From: Sphingomonas sp. So64.6b
GTDB lineage: Bacteria > Pseudomonadota > Alphaproteobacteria > Sphingomonadales > Sphingomonadaceae
Assembly (NCBI RefSeq): GCF_014171475.1
Contig: NZ_CP048817.1
Location: 2,232,001-2,296,000 of the forward strand
DNA: 64,000 nucleotides
Direction of reading: 5' to 3'
The notes beneath the pieces are model-generated. The model ran no database searches. It was not told the origin of the DNA and worked only from the letters and a program-made list of their open reading frames with translations. This document shows, piece by piece, positions 29,830 through 38,852 of this stretch. Numbering within the stretch: the first letter of the stretch is position 1; every line of letters starts with the position of its first letter. The translations under genes were made by a program, and so were the position numbers.

Positions 29830-30797
29830 GCCGCCTTCACCTCGTGCACCGGAATTTGTTCAGGCCTGGCAGCCTTGCGGCCGAGCCATAATTTCACCGT
29901 CAATTCACCGCCCTCGAGCGTCTCGGTCCGCGCCATCGCAAGACCGCTGGCATCGAACCAGACGGCGATCTGCTCGTCCGAAAAACCGAGCCTTGTATGC
30001 GCATCCTTGGCGCGCAATTCCTCGCGATCATGCGCTGCGAAATCGGCGATCAGCAGTCGGCCGCCGGGCGCCAGCACCCGCGCCGCCTCGGCGATCGCCG
30101 CGCCCGGCTGCTGTGCGAAATGCAACACATGATGGATGATCGCCGCATCGGCCGCGCCGTCGCCGAGCGGCAGCGCATAGAGATCCGCCTGGCGCAATTC
30201 GGCATTGGCCAGCCCGCGCTCGGACAGTTTCGCCCGCGCCAGCCGCAGCATTTCCGAACTGCGATCGATCCCGAGTGCCGCCCTGGCGCGCCCGGCGAAC
30301 AATTCGAGCATCCGCCCGGTCCCGGTACCGATATCGATCAACTGACCGATCGCCGCGTCCCCGAGCACCGCCGACATTGCCGCTTCGACTTCGCTCTCGG
30401 CGATATGGAGCGAACGGATCGCGTCCCATTGTCCCGCATTATTCTCGAACCAGGCCGCTGCCGAGGCGGCGCGATCAGCGCGCACCGCCGCGAGCCGCGC
30501 GACGTCGGCCACCGCCCAATGATCGGGCTCGATCGCCGACCAGCCGTCGAGCGCGGCAAGCACTGGCGCGACCCGTGCCTCCGCACCGACGCCGACGAAT
30601 ACCCAGCTGCCCTCCTTGCGCCGCTCCGCCAGCCCGGCGTCGCACAGGATCTTCACATGGCGGCTGACGCGCGGCTGGCTCTGCCCGAGCACTTGTGCCA
30701 GCTCGCCGACCGACAGCTCCATCGAGCGCAGCAAGGCGAGGATGCGCAGCCGCGTGGTGTCGGCAAGGGCACGGAAGATGTCGAGTGCGATCGTCAT
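29826..30797 (-). CDS. ArsR-family regulator fused to a SAM-dependent methyltransferase-like domain (SahR-like)
   Basis: A 323-aa two-domain protein. Residues 1-80 form an ArsR winged HTH (LADTTRLRILALL, ELAQVLGQSQPRVSRHVKIL). Residues 140-300 are a class I methyltransferase fold with IDIGTGTGRMLELF. There is no CxC metal site of the arsenic sensors. Regulators of this build control methionine-cycle genes in proteobacteria, probably by sensing SAM or S-adenosylhomocysteine (SahR type). The operon position before metF and metH fits that role. Confidence 0.85.
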   Translation of the reverse strand: MTIALDIFRALADTTRLRILALLRSMELSVGELAQVLGQSQPRVSRHVKILCDAGLAERRKEGSWVFVGVGAEARVAPVLAALDGWSAIEPDHWAVADVARLAAVRADRAASAAAWFENNAGQWDAIRSLHIAESEVEAAMSAVLGDAAIGQLIDIGTGTGRMLELFAGRARAALGIDRSSEMLRLARAKLSERGLANAELRQADLYALPLGDGAADAAIIHHVLHFAQQPGAAIAEAARVLAPGGRLLIADFAAHDREELRAKDAHTRLGFSDEQIAVWFDASGLAMARTETLEGGELTVKLWLGRKAARPEQIPVHEVKAA

Positions 30798-30808
30798 GTC
30801 GATACAAC

Positions 30809-30828
30809 ATATAAAGATATCTTTATAT
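30809..30828. promoter_or_regulatory. Perfect 20-bp palindromic operator before the methionine operon
   Basis: ATATAAAGATATCTTTATAT is exactly self-complementary and ends 11 bp before the start codon of the ArsR-methyltransferase gene. It is far more AT-rich than the surroundings. ArsR proteins bind such dyads, so autoregulation of the whole operon is likely. Confidence 0.75.
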
Positions 30829-30943
30829 CAGGTCAACGCAACATGTGCCGCACATGTGGAAACATGCGCTTCGTCGTGCGTATTGAAGCGGCCCCTGCCC
30901 TCCGCTAGCGTCTCCAGCCTATCAACAAGATGGGAATCGCCAC

Positions 30944-31231
30944 ATGAAGAAGATCGTTGCTATCTCTGCCGCCCTTTCCGCTGCCGCGCTTGCCGCCTGC
31001 ACGCCCGCCGCGCAAAACGAAACCGCGCAGGCCGCCGACCAGATCGCCGCCGATGCCAATGCGACGATGGGCGAAGCGGTCAACGACACCGATGCCGCTG
31101 CTGACCGCGCGTTCGGTTCGGCCGAAGCGACCATGGACAATAGCAGCGCAGCAATCGGCAATGCCGCCGATCGCGCAGCCGATTCGACGGGTGCCGCGCT
31201 CAAGGATGCCGGCAACGCGATCGAAGACTGA
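30944..31231 (+). CDS. Small Ala-rich lipoprotein
   Basis: A 95-aa protein with a lipoprotein signal (MKKIVAISAALSAAALAAC, lipobox LAAC). The mature part is Ala/Asp-rich helical heptad-like sequence (ADQIAADANATMGEAVND, AADRAADSTGAAL), likely a coiled coil at the outer membrane. No family function is known. It is divergent from the methionine operon and precedes a second lipoprotein. Confidence 0.75.
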   Translation: MKKIVAISAALSAAALAACTPAAQNETAQAADQIAADANATMGEAVNDTDAAADRAFGSAEATMDNSSAAIGNAADRAADSTGAALKDAGNAIED

Positions 31232-31307
31232 GTCGATATAGGGGCCGTTGCGCGGATGCTCGCGGGCGGCCTTTCGACATGCTGGAAACGAACGGGAGAA
31301 GACGCAG

Positions 31308-31508
31308 ATGTCCGGGCTCAAACCACTGGGTCTAGTCGCCCTTCTCCTGCTTTCCGCATGCGGTGGCGCGCCCGATACGCCCGGGGCCGTTACTTCGGGT
31401 GAGGCGCAAGCGTTGAACGACGCCGCTGCCATGCTCGACGCGAACAGCGTCGATGCCAACGCGATGAACGTCGAAATCGACGGCGAAAACGAGGCTCAAC
31501 CGCAATGA
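31308..31508 (+). CDS. Very small lipoprotein (66 aa)
   Basis: Start ATG 31308 has GGGAGAAG six nt upstream. A lipobox LLSAC (VALLLLSACGG) gives a mature chain of about 45 acidic, Ala/Asn-rich residues. It overlaps the aldo/keto reductase start by four bases, so the two are translated together. No recognised family. Confidence 0.65.
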   Translation: MSGLKPLGLVALLLLSACGGAPDTPGAVTSGEAQALNDAAAMLDANSVDANAMNVEIDGENEAQPQ

Positions 31509-32455
31509 CCGACCTTCGGCGATTAGGCGCGACCGATCTCCACATCGCCCCGCTGGTGCTGGGCGGCAATGTCTTCGGCTGGACCGCCGACAAGGCCACG
31601 AGCTTTGCCGTACTTGATGCCTTCGTCGCGGGCGGCGGCACGATGATCGATACCGCCGATGTCTATTCGGCCTGGGTGCCTGGCCATCAGGGCGGTGAAT
31701 CCGAAAGCGTGATCGGCGAATGGCTCAAGTCGAGCGGCAAGCGCGACAAGGTACAGATCGCGACCAAAGTCGGCATGCTGCCCGGTGAGGGCGGCGTGAA
31801 GCTCGCCCCCGCGCGCATTGCCGCGGCGTGCGACGCGTCGCTCCGGCGCCTCGGGGTCGAGCGCATCGACCTGTATTTCGCGCATCAGGACGATGACGCC
31901 GTTGCCCAGGGCGAGGCACTGGCGGCGTTCGCCAAGCTGGCCGAAGCGGGCAAGATCAACGCGCTGGGCGCGTCGAACTTTCATGCCGCGCGGCTCAAAT
32001 CGGCCAATGAAGCGGCACTTGCCGCGGGCGTGCCGCATTATCAGGTGTTGCAGCCCGAATATAATCTGGTCAGCCGTCACGCCTTTGAAGGCGAGCTGCA
32101 GGATTATTGCGTCACCCACAATATCGGCGCGGTGCCCTATTACGGCCTCGCCTCGGGTTTTCTGACCGGCAAATATCGCAGCGAAGCCGATCTCGGCAAA
32201 AGCGTGCGAGGCGGCCGGATGACCGACCTGCTCAAGGGCAAGGGCCTTGCCGTGCTCACCGCGATGGATGCGATCGCCGCCGAGACCGGCGCCTCGCTCG
32301 CGCAGATCGCGCTCGCCTGGCTCGCCGCACAGCCCGGTGTCACCGCCCCGATCGCCAGCGCGACCAACGTTACACAGGTCGAGGAATTGCTCGGTTCGAT
32401 GACCTTGGCCTTGAGAAAGGACCAGCTCGATCGACTGGACGCCGCCGGGAGTTAG
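31505..32455 (+). CDS. Aldo/keto reductase
   Basis: A 316-aa TIM-barrel protein. It has IDTADVYSAWVPG (catalytic Asp and Tyr), VQIATKVGML (Lys), LYFAHQDD (His replacing the typical site order) and the NADPH-binding end (IASATNVTQVEELLGS). The family reduces aldehydes and ketones with NADPH. The substrate is unknown. It is translationally coupled to the small lipoprotein upstream. Confidence 0.9.
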   Translation: MTDLRRLGATDLHIAPLVLGGNVFGWTADKATSFAVLDAFVAGGGTMIDTADVYSAWVPGHQGGESESVIGEWLKSSGKRDKVQIATKVGMLPGEGGVKLAPARIAAACDASLRRLGVERIDLYFAHQDDDAVAQGEALAAFAKLAEAGKINALGASNFHAARLKSANEAALAAGVPHYQVLQPEYNLVSRHAFEGELQDYCVTHNIGAVPYYGLASGFLTGKYRSEADLGKSVRGGRMTDLLKGKGLAVLTAMDAIAAETGASLAQIALAWLAAQPGVTAPIASATNVTQVEELLGSMTLALRKDQLDRLDAAGS

Positions 32456-32508
32456 AGTCGCTCGCCATCAGCTTTGGTCATCATGCCGGACCCTTCGACT
32501 TCGCTCAG

Positions 32509-32770
32509 GAGAGCCCGAGGGCCCTGGCCCGGCGACATCGGGGCAACCCCAAGACCATCGCCAAGTGGAAGCGACGCACTTCAAGCGCTACCATTACGAC
32601 GGCCACGATCGGCTTCGGCAGCATCTCGACGACTTCATCGCCGCTTACAATTTGGGCTCCGGGCTCAAGACCCTCGAAAGACTCACACCATGCGAAACTA
32701 TCTGCAAAGCATCGAGCCTTGAACCCAAACGATTCATATCAGATCCCACCCACCAATTCCGGGGCGAAAC
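32509..32770 (+). pseudogene. Remnant of an IS481-like transposase with large internal deletion
   Basis: The frame at 32509-32576 reads SPRALARRHRGNPKTIAKWK, the N-terminal HTH of IS481-type transposases. Directly after it, in another frame from about 32571, comes a transposase C-terminus (HYDGHDRLRQHL, DFIAAYNLGSGLKTLERLTP, ICKASSLEPKRF). The integrase core (DDE) between them is missing. No terminal inverted repeats are evident. The family assignment is from memory of the motifs. Confidence 0.65.
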
Positions 32771-33009
32771 CCCTAGGGGTGTAACATATCTCTCCAGCCC
32801 GCACTTCCAGTCCTGACTCTACAGCCTGGACGTTGCCTGTGATTCATCACACAGGATCGGGCATGTCATCTCTTGCCGGCCTGATTACCGGCCCGCTCGT
32901 TCTTTTTGTCGGGTCAGAACCGCTACGGGCTACGCAATGGGCTGGCGCGAACAAACAATGCCTGTCTTATGACACTACCGTCAGTTCGGGCCAGTTGTCC
33001 GGTTGACGG
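32771..33009. other. Gene-free region before the exopolysaccharide locus
   Basis: No coding potential is seen. GTGATTCATCACAC near 32839 is a short inverted pair (GTGA/TCAC) and may be incidental. Confidence 0.3.
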
Positions 33010-34365
33010 TCAGGCCGCGAGGTGGCGGCTGGCGCGGACCGGTTTCTCTTCCGGCTCGACGATGCGCCGCGGCCGCGCCATCACGCCGCAGCACAGGCCG
33101 AAGATCACCGAGATTGCCGCGGTGCGCAACGGATAGTCGACGAACTCGTGTAACATGATGATGCCGGTGACGACCGTCGCCGCTTCCGAAAAGGCGTCGC
33201 GCGTCGATGCGCGCCAAATCACCACCGTGGTGCGCAGCCACCATGCCACGAAGCCGGCCATCAAAATGACCGCCGGCACGCCGCCGGTCATGATCACTTC
33301 CAGAATATCGTTATGCGCATGGTTGGCGAACACGCGGGTCGCCGTCTGCGCATCTTCAAACTGTGGGAAAACCGCACGAAAACCGCCCAGGCCAGATCCG
33401 AATGGCATGAACGCGCCGATCGCCCGCACGGTGCGGCTCCAGAGCTGCGGCCGGCCCATCTCCGATCCGGCGGCGAACTGGTCGCTCGACACATGGCCCC
33501 AGACGATCACCGCCGCAACCACGCCGATCGCCAGTACCGCGACCGCGATCGCACCGATCACGCCCATCCGTATCTTGCTGTCGCCACGCCGAAGGCGAGC
33601 GATCAGGAAGATCGACACCAATCCGATCAGCGACAGGCCGATCCCGGCTAGCGAATTGGCGATCCACACGCCGAACAGCGCGACCAGCACGATCGCGATC
33701 AGAACCAGCCAGCTGGCATTGGGCTTGGTCTTTCCCCGCTGCGCGACGAACAGGGCGGTCGCAGCCGGGATCGACAGCACGCACAGCGTCGCCAGATGAT
33801 TGCTGTTGGCGAACAATCCGGTCGCTTCGCCGCGGTTCGAAATGGCGTAAAGATAAAAGGGCGATTGGATGCCCGTCACACGCTGCGCCAGGCCGACACC
33901 GACCGATACCGTCATCAACAGGATCAGCATGATGAGCAACGCGATCAGGCCGACACGCGGTGCGCGCATGCCGATCAACGCGGCGGCGATCACCGGCAAT
34001 AGCGCGAGCGCGCTGCCGATCGTTCCCTCCGGCGTCAGGCTGATCTGTCGCCAGCCCGGGTCGATCCCGGCAAGCGTCAGGCCCTGCGCCACGGCGCCAC
34101 GTGCCGGCAGCGCCGACCACAAAGCGGGTGGTAGCGGAATCAATTGGAACAGGCAGAGACCGAGTGCGGCGCAGAGCAGCAACAATAGGCCCTTTTGCGT
34201 TCCGCCCGGATAATTGTGCCGCGACACGATGGCCAACGCGATACCCAGCGCGGCCGCGAACTGGATCGCGGCATTAGCGAACACACCGCCGCTGGACGAT
34301 CCGCCCAGGACGATCGCGATACCAAGGAAGATGGTCGCGGGGACGATGGGCGCGGTACGATTCAT
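33010..34365 (-). CDS. O-antigen ligase/polymerase-family membrane protein
   Basis: A 451-aa protein with about 11 membrane helices and the Wzy_C/WaaL-type periplasmic loop (NHAHNDILEVIMTGG with the key HNDxLE). Earlier, GEATGLFANSNHLA is also typical of the family. It polymerises or ligates undecaprenol-linked glycan in the periplasm. Given the Wzc, Wza and sugar-transferase neighbours, a Wzy-type exopolysaccharide polymerase is most likely. ATG 34365 overlaps the upstream stop by four bases. Confidence 0.85.
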   Translation of the reverse strand: MNRTAPIVPATIFLGIAIVLGGSSSGGVFANAAIQFAAALGIALAIVSRHNYPGGTQKGLLLLLCAALGLCLFQLIPLPPALWSALPARGAVAQGLTLAGIDPGWRQISLTPEGTIGSALALLPVIAAALIGMRAPRVGLIALLIMLILLMTVSVGVGLAQRVTGIQSPFYLYAISNRGEATGLFANSNHLATLCVLSIPAATALFVAQRGKTKPNASWLVLIAIVLVALFGVWIANSLAGIGLSLIGLVSIFLIARLRRGDSKIRMGVIGAIAVAVLAIGVVAAVIVWGHVSSDQFAAGSEMGRPQLWSRTVRAIGAFMPFGSGLGGFRAVFPQFEDAQTATRVFANHAHNDILEVIMTGGVPAVILMAGFVAWWLRTTVVIWRASTRDAFSEAATVVTGIIMLHEFVDYPLRTAAISVIFGLCCGVMARPRRIVEPEEKPVRASRHLAA

Positions 34366-35654
34366 GGCAGGACCGATGGCTTGGGCGACGGGATCGCCGA
34401 TGTCGGATTTGCTGCCTGGCTGGGCGGCGCGCCGGTATCTGCCGCGACCTGCTCGAACTGGACGCTCGCGATCCGCGCGTCCAACCGCACCGGAAATTCG
34501 GAGGCCGTCCCGCCCAGCGACAGCAACACCGCCGGACACGTCGCTTCGGGCACGCGGAACGGCGCCGACAGCTGCGGCTTGCCGGTAGCGCTCGTGTTGA
34601 GCGCCAATTCACCCAATGGTTGATTGCCAGGCAGGCAAGAGGCACGCCAAGTCAGCGACGCGCCGCTGTTCGACGGCCCGTCGCTGCTGGCATTGGCTAC
34701 CACGCTACGCAAACGATAGTCCCCGGGCTGCAGCACCACGACCTGACTGGCCAAGGTCGCCGGCTTTCGCCCCGAATAGGACAGGTCGAGCCCATTGTTC
34801 GCCTCGGCCCGATCGCCATCGGCGGCGGTTAGCTGCCAGTTGAACGGCGGCGGTCCAGGCATGCCCCGGAACCGCGCATCATATGGTGTATCGACGCTCG
34901 CAAGCGCGGATTCGGGCAGATACGAAATCCAGGCGAGATAGGCTCGCTCATAATCGGTCTTGGCGATTAGATCAGCCACGAATGCCGCGCGCTCGCGATC
35001 GATCGTGGAGACGTTGCTCTTGCCCGTATCCATGATCGCGAAGCGGATCCCGGGATCGAAGCCGCGGCTTTGCAGCGTGCTCAGGAACGGCTCACGCCAA
35101 CCCGGATTGCCCTGCAGGGCAGTAGCGATTTGCGGAATATTGCGCCGATCCCGCGCCAGCCCGGCAAGGATCGGCACATAGCTTTGATATTGTTCGGGGT
35201 CGACCGCAAGCAACCTGATCGCGCTATTCGCCGCCTCGACCGTTCGCCCATTGCGCATCTGCTGGTCGAGCCGCCACAACCATGCCAGCCGGGTTCGTGG
35301 CTCAAGCGCAAGCGAATGCTCGACAAGCTTCGCCGCTCGCACCTTGTCGCCTTTTGCCGTCGCATCGAGCGCCAGCAACGCAAATGCCGTACCGTCGAGC
35401 GGCTTGCTGGTCAGCCGGCTGTACAAACGCGCCCGCTCCGCCGCGTCGAGCCTGATCGCCAATCCGCCGTTCAGATCGACCAGCCGTGTTCGCAAGATGG
35501 CCGGATCTTCGCCAAGGACGATCGTTACCGCGTCGATTTTGCGGTGCGCACGGCGATAGACATGACTGAGCGAAGCCCAGCCGGTCGCGACCACGAGCGC
35601 ACCCGCGAGCACCCAACGCGTGGCGCTCGAATACAGCAAGTTGCGTTGCTGCAT
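34362..35654 (-). CDS. Membrane-anchored TPR-like protein of the exopolysaccharide locus
   Basis: A 430-aa protein. One N-terminal membrane anchor (WVLAGALVVATGWASL) is followed by helical repeats at 60-200 (ATAKGDKVRAAKLVEHSLAL, GRTVEAANSAIRLLAVDP) and a beta-rich C-terminal domain (VVLQPGDYRLRSVVAN, two Cys). It ends in a Pro/Ser tail. No named family is recognised. Its place between the polymerase and Wzc suggests a periplasmic assembly or scaffold role. It overlaps the polymerase start by four bases. Confidence 0.75.
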   Translation of the reverse strand: MQQRNLLYSSATRWVLAGALVVATGWASLSHVYRRAHRKIDAVTIVLGEDPAILRTRLVDLNGGLAIRLDAAERARLYSRLTSKPLDGTAFALLALDATAKGDKVRAAKLVEHSLALEPRTRLAWLWRLDQQMRNGRTVEAANSAIRLLAVDPEQYQSYVPILAGLARDRRNIPQIATALQGNPGWREPFLSTLQSRGFDPGIRFAIMDTGKSNVSTIDRERAAFVADLIAKTDYERAYLAWISYLPESALASVDTPYDARFRGMPGPPPFNWQLTAADGDRAEANNGLDLSYSGRKPATLASQVVVLQPGDYRLRSVVANASSDGPSNSGASLTWRASCLPGNQPLGELALNTSATGKPQLSAPFRVPEATCPAVLLSLGGTASEFPVRLDARIASVQFEQVAADTGAPPSQAANPTSAIPSPKPSVLP

Positions 35655-35660
35655 GTGCGA

Positions 35661-37898
35661 TCAGTCGGCGTTGACCGAGAGCTGACGCTGCGGATCGGAC
35701 CGGCTGCCCTCTTTTTCGCGGCCATAGCCATAGCCGTAGCCATAACCATAGCCGTACCCATAGCCGTAACCCGAGGTGCGGGCATTGAACTTGGTCAGCA
35801 CGACACCGATCAGGTGCGACCCGGCTTCCTGGAGGCGCGCCACGGAGCGCTTGAGTACTGGCCGGCGGATACGGCCGGCCTGCACGATCAGGATCGTCGC
35901 TTCGCACATCGACGACAGCAGCGGCGCATCGGCCAGCCCAAGAATTGGCGGCGAATCGATGATGACGATGTCGACAATGCCTTCGGCCTCGGTCAGCAGT
36001 TCGCGCATCCGCCGTCCCGCAAGCAATTCCGCCGGGTTGGGCGGAATCGGCCCCGAAGGTACGACGTAAAGCTCGTCGATGCTGGTGCGCGCGATATGGT
36101 TGCGGATGCTGTCATGGCTGGCGAGCAGCGACGACAGGCCGCATTTCTCCTCCAGTTTCACCTTGAAGGTCGGCTTGCGCATGTCCGCATCGATCAGCAG
36201 CACGGTGCGGCCCGAGCGCGCGAACTTCTGTGCGAGCGCAAGCGAACTGACCGACTTTCCTTCGCCTGGTGCACAACTGGTGATCAGGATCGACTTGGCG
36301 ACACCGCCGGAGGTCGCGAAGTCGATCGAGTTGCGCGCCGACGAATAGGCCTCGGATTGCTCCGAAGTCGGGTCGTTGAGCAACTCGGCCACCGCATCGC
36401 CCTTCGGCGCCGTGGGCACCACGCCGAGGAGCGACAGCTTGAGCTTGTCCTTGATATCGTCTGGATTCTTGACCGTGTCGTCGATGAACTCGATCGCGAA
36501 CGCGAGGCCTACGCCGAGCATCAGGCCGAGGAACAGCGCGAAGGCCAGGTTACTGGTGATCGACGGCGCGAACGGGGCGCCGGGCACCCTGGCGCGATCG
36601 ATGATTGACACCAGACTGTTGGAAACGCCGCCGGCAACGCCGACTTCCTTATAGCGCTGCAACAGGCCGTCATAGAGCTGGCGGTTGGTGTCCACCTCGC
36701 GTTGCAGAATCGTGTACTGGATGCTGCGCCCGCGCAGATCCATGACCGACGTCTTCAGGCCGTTGACCTTGCTGCGCAGGTCATTCTCCCGGCCCACCGC
36801 GGAAAGATATTCCGCGCGCAGATCGCCCGCCGCTGCACCCGATATGCTGCCCGAAGTCGCCGTGATCTGGCGCTGCAGCGACTGAATCCGCGAGCGCAAC
36901 TGCTGCATCTCGGGGAAGTCGGGTTTGTAGATGTTGAGCTTGTCCTGATACTCGGCATCGAGCCCCGCCTTTTGCCCGATCAGCGTCTGGACTGCGGCGC
37001 TCTGCACCACCTGCGATTGCGGCGCGGTGCGCAATGCATTGCGATACTTCTGTTCCGCAGCGATCCGATCGCTCTGCGCTGCGGACAAGGCCTCGTTCAG
37101 CGTGACCAGCGACGCGCTGTCGAGCGAGCTGCTCGTCGTATCGCCGCCATCGTCGCCCTTGTTCTGGTTGACGACGATGATACCGGCCTTCTGGGCATAT
37201 TCGACCAGCTGCCGCTCGGATGTTTCGAGCTGACTCTTCACCTTGGCAATGCGGTTTTCCAGGAAGGTCCGCGCATAGGAGGTCGCGCCGTATTGACGCT
37301 CGAGATTGGATGCGATGAACCCGTCCGCGATCGCGTTGGAGACGTCGGCAGCCAGCTTCGGTGACGGGCTGACATAGGTGATGTTGATCAGGCGGCTCGC
37401 CGGCACCGGCACTACCGTCAGATTGCGCTGGATCGTACCGGCATTGACGCGGGGATGATCGGCGGCGCCGCCCTTGCCGTTGAGCCCCAGGTCGGCAACG
37501 ACGCGCTCGGCAAGCGAACGGCTCTTCAGCAGGCCGATCTGGGTGGCGAGATATTGCGGATCGCGGACCGCCGTCTGGCGGTTGCCACGATTGTTGGTAT
37601 CGGTGATGTCATCCTGCGCAAGCGCGATCTCGACTTGCACGGCCGCCTTGTACATCGGCGTCGCGAGCAGCGAGATGGCAAGCCCGACGAGCAAGGCGAG
37701 CACCGTGCAACCGGCGATCAGCCAGCGCCACTTGGTCAGGACGCGCCAGATTTCGTGCGGATCGATCTCCGCGATCGAGCCCTCGGCCGGCGGCGCGGCG
37801 CGGAACGGCACCAGCCCCGCCGAACGCGGATCGACCAGCGCGGTTTGGCCGGGGCCACGCAGGGCGCGGTCGTCGGGTCGCGGTTGATACTCGTTCAT
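35661..37898 (-). CDS. Polysaccharide co-polymerase with BY-kinase domain (Wzc type)
   Basis: A 745-aa inner-membrane protein. The Wzz domain lies between membrane helices at about 58-78 and 449-470, with coiled coils at 215-420. The cytoplasmic BY-kinase has Walker A SCAPGEGKS (541-549), Walker A' LLIDADMRKP and Walker B VIIDSPP (645-651). The C-terminal tail holds eight Tyr, each followed by Gly (711-726), then a charged end. The family controls chain length and export by cyclic tyrosine autophosphorylation. Downstream of wza. Confidence 0.93.
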   Translation of the reverse strand: MNEYQPRPDDRALRGPGQTALVDPRSAGLVPFRAAPPAEGSIAEIDPHEIWRVLTKWRWLIAGCTVLALLVGLAISLLATPMYKAAVQVEIALAQDDITDTNNRGNRQTAVRDPQYLATQIGLLKSRSLAERVVADLGLNGKGGAADHPRVNAGTIQRNLTVVPVPASRLINITYVSPSPKLAADVSNAIADGFIASNLERQYGATSYARTFLENRIAKVKSQLETSERQLVEYAQKAGIIVVNQNKGDDGGDTTSSSLDSASLVTLNEALSAAQSDRIAAEQKYRNALRTAPQSQVVQSAAVQTLIGQKAGLDAEYQDKLNIYKPDFPEMQQLRSRIQSLQRQITATSGSISGAAAGDLRAEYLSAVGRENDLRSKVNGLKTSVMDLRGRSIQYTILQREVDTNRQLYDGLLQRYKEVGVAGGVSNSLVSIIDRARVPGAPFAPSITSNLAFALFLGLMLGVGLAFAIEFIDDTVKNPDDIKDKLKLSLLGVVPTAPKGDAVAELLNDPTSEQSEAYSSARNSIDFATSGGVAKSILITSCAPGEGKSVSSLALAQKFARSGRTVLLIDADMRKPTFKVKLEEKCGLSSLLASHDSIRNHIARTSIDELYVVPSGPIPPNPAELLAGRRMRELLTEAEGIVDIVIIDSPPILGLADAPLLSSMCEATILIVQAGRIRRPVLKRSVARLQEAGSHLIGVVLTKFNARTSGYGYGYGYGYGYGYGYGREKEGSRSDPQRQLSVNAD

Positions 37899-37950
37899 GA
37901 AACCCTCGAATCGTAGAGATCGCTCGTGCTGGACGCGGTGCGAATCATTG

Positions 37951-38691
37951 TCAGAACGGCCTGAAAATGGCGAGCAACGGCACAGTGCTCAGCGCATCCT
38001 TGAAGTTCTGGCGCGCCCTGTTGCCGTCGACAACGATGATGTCGTTGCCGAAAATTTCAGGGTCCGGCTGGATGCCGCGACGAATGTCGGTCAGGTCGAA
38101 CGATGCCGCCTGGCGCTGCCCCTTGATCGTGCGGAACACGACGACGCGGCGCGGATTGGCATCGGTATCGGTGCCACGCGCCAGCGCGATCGCCTGGATC
38201 AGCGTGGTCGATCCTGCGATCGGATAGATACCCGCCTGCTTGACCGACCCGTCGATGGTGACGCGCTGGCTGGTCGCGCTCTTCACAGTCACGCGCACTT
38301 CCGGCGATTGCAGATATTTGGCGCCCAGCTTGGTCGCCAGTTCGCCGGACAGCTGGTCGGTCGTCTTGCCGGTCGCCTCGACCTGGCCGATCAGCGGCAT
38401 GGTAAAGGTGCCCGTCACGTCGACAGTCACATCACCGGTCAGATCGGGCACGCGGAAGACGACCACCGACAGCGTGTCGCCGGGGCCGATATGATAGCTG
38501 TCGTCGGTTTTCAGCGCGACGGGTGCATCGGGCGTTCCGAAATCCTGCACGCCATAAGGCACTGTGCCGCCGCGCTTGTCGGCGCACGCCGCCAAGGCGA
38601 GCGACATCAGTGTGACCAGCCACAATTTGCGGCGAAGCAGCGGAAGGCCGCCAAGGAATTCCCTGCGGCCGCGTTCAGCGTGAGCGATCAA
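37951..38691 (-). CDS. Polysaccharide export lipoprotein (Wza family)
   Basis: About 246 aa from TTG 38691, chosen because GGAG lies 6 nt upstream. It gives a signal RRKLWLVTLMSLALAAC with the lipobox Cys near residue 36; an ATG at 38736 lacks a ribosome site. The polysaccharide export domain (DDSYHIGPGDTLSVVVFRVP) and SLBB domain (VTIDGSVKQAGIYPIAGSTT) follow. The family forms the outer-membrane channel for exopolysaccharide and pairs with Wzc, whose gene follows at 52 bp. Confidence 0.88.
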   Translation of the reverse strand: MIAHAERGRREFLGGLPLLRRKLWLVTLMSLALAACADKRGGTVPYGVQDFGTPDAPVALKTDDSYHIGPGDTLSVVVFRVPDLTGDVTVDVTGTFTMPLIGQVEATGKTTDQLSGELATKLGAKYLQSPEVRVTVKSATSQRVTIDGSVKQAGIYPIAGSTTLIQAIALARGTDTDANPRRVVVFRTIKGQRQAASFDLTDIRRGIQPDPEIFGNDIIVVDGNRARQNFKDALSTVPLLAIFRPF

Positions 38692-38783
38692 TGCCAGCTC
38701 CAATAAATTTTCGACGACGAAGGGGCCCCCTCGCATGTTCGTCGCGGTTTAGCAGCCGTCCCGCTGGAATCAACCCGACAGGA

Positions 38784-38814
38784 GATTTGCAGCGCATCGG
38801 GTCCGCTGCAAATC
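38784..38814. promoter_or_regulatory. Perfect 11-bp hairpin upstream of wza
   Basis: GATTTGCAGCG (38784-38794) pairs with CGCTGCAAATC (38804-38814) across a 9-nt loop. It lies between the sugar-transferase stop and the wza start. It has no T-run on either side, so it could attenuate or protect mRNA rather than terminate. Confidence 0.5.
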
Positions 38815-38852
38815 GCCCCGCCGCCAAAGGCATGGCTGACATTCTTGCGATT

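Noticed and set aside
35711..35766. Tyr-Gly coding repeat considered as a sequencing or slippage artefact
   Set aside because: Codons vary along the repeat and the frame continues to a normal stop.
35070..36608. Plus-strand open frame of 512 codons opposite the TPR-like and Wzc genes
   Set aside because: It is antisense to clear genes with domain motifs, and its own translation is Arg/Gln-rich without motifs.
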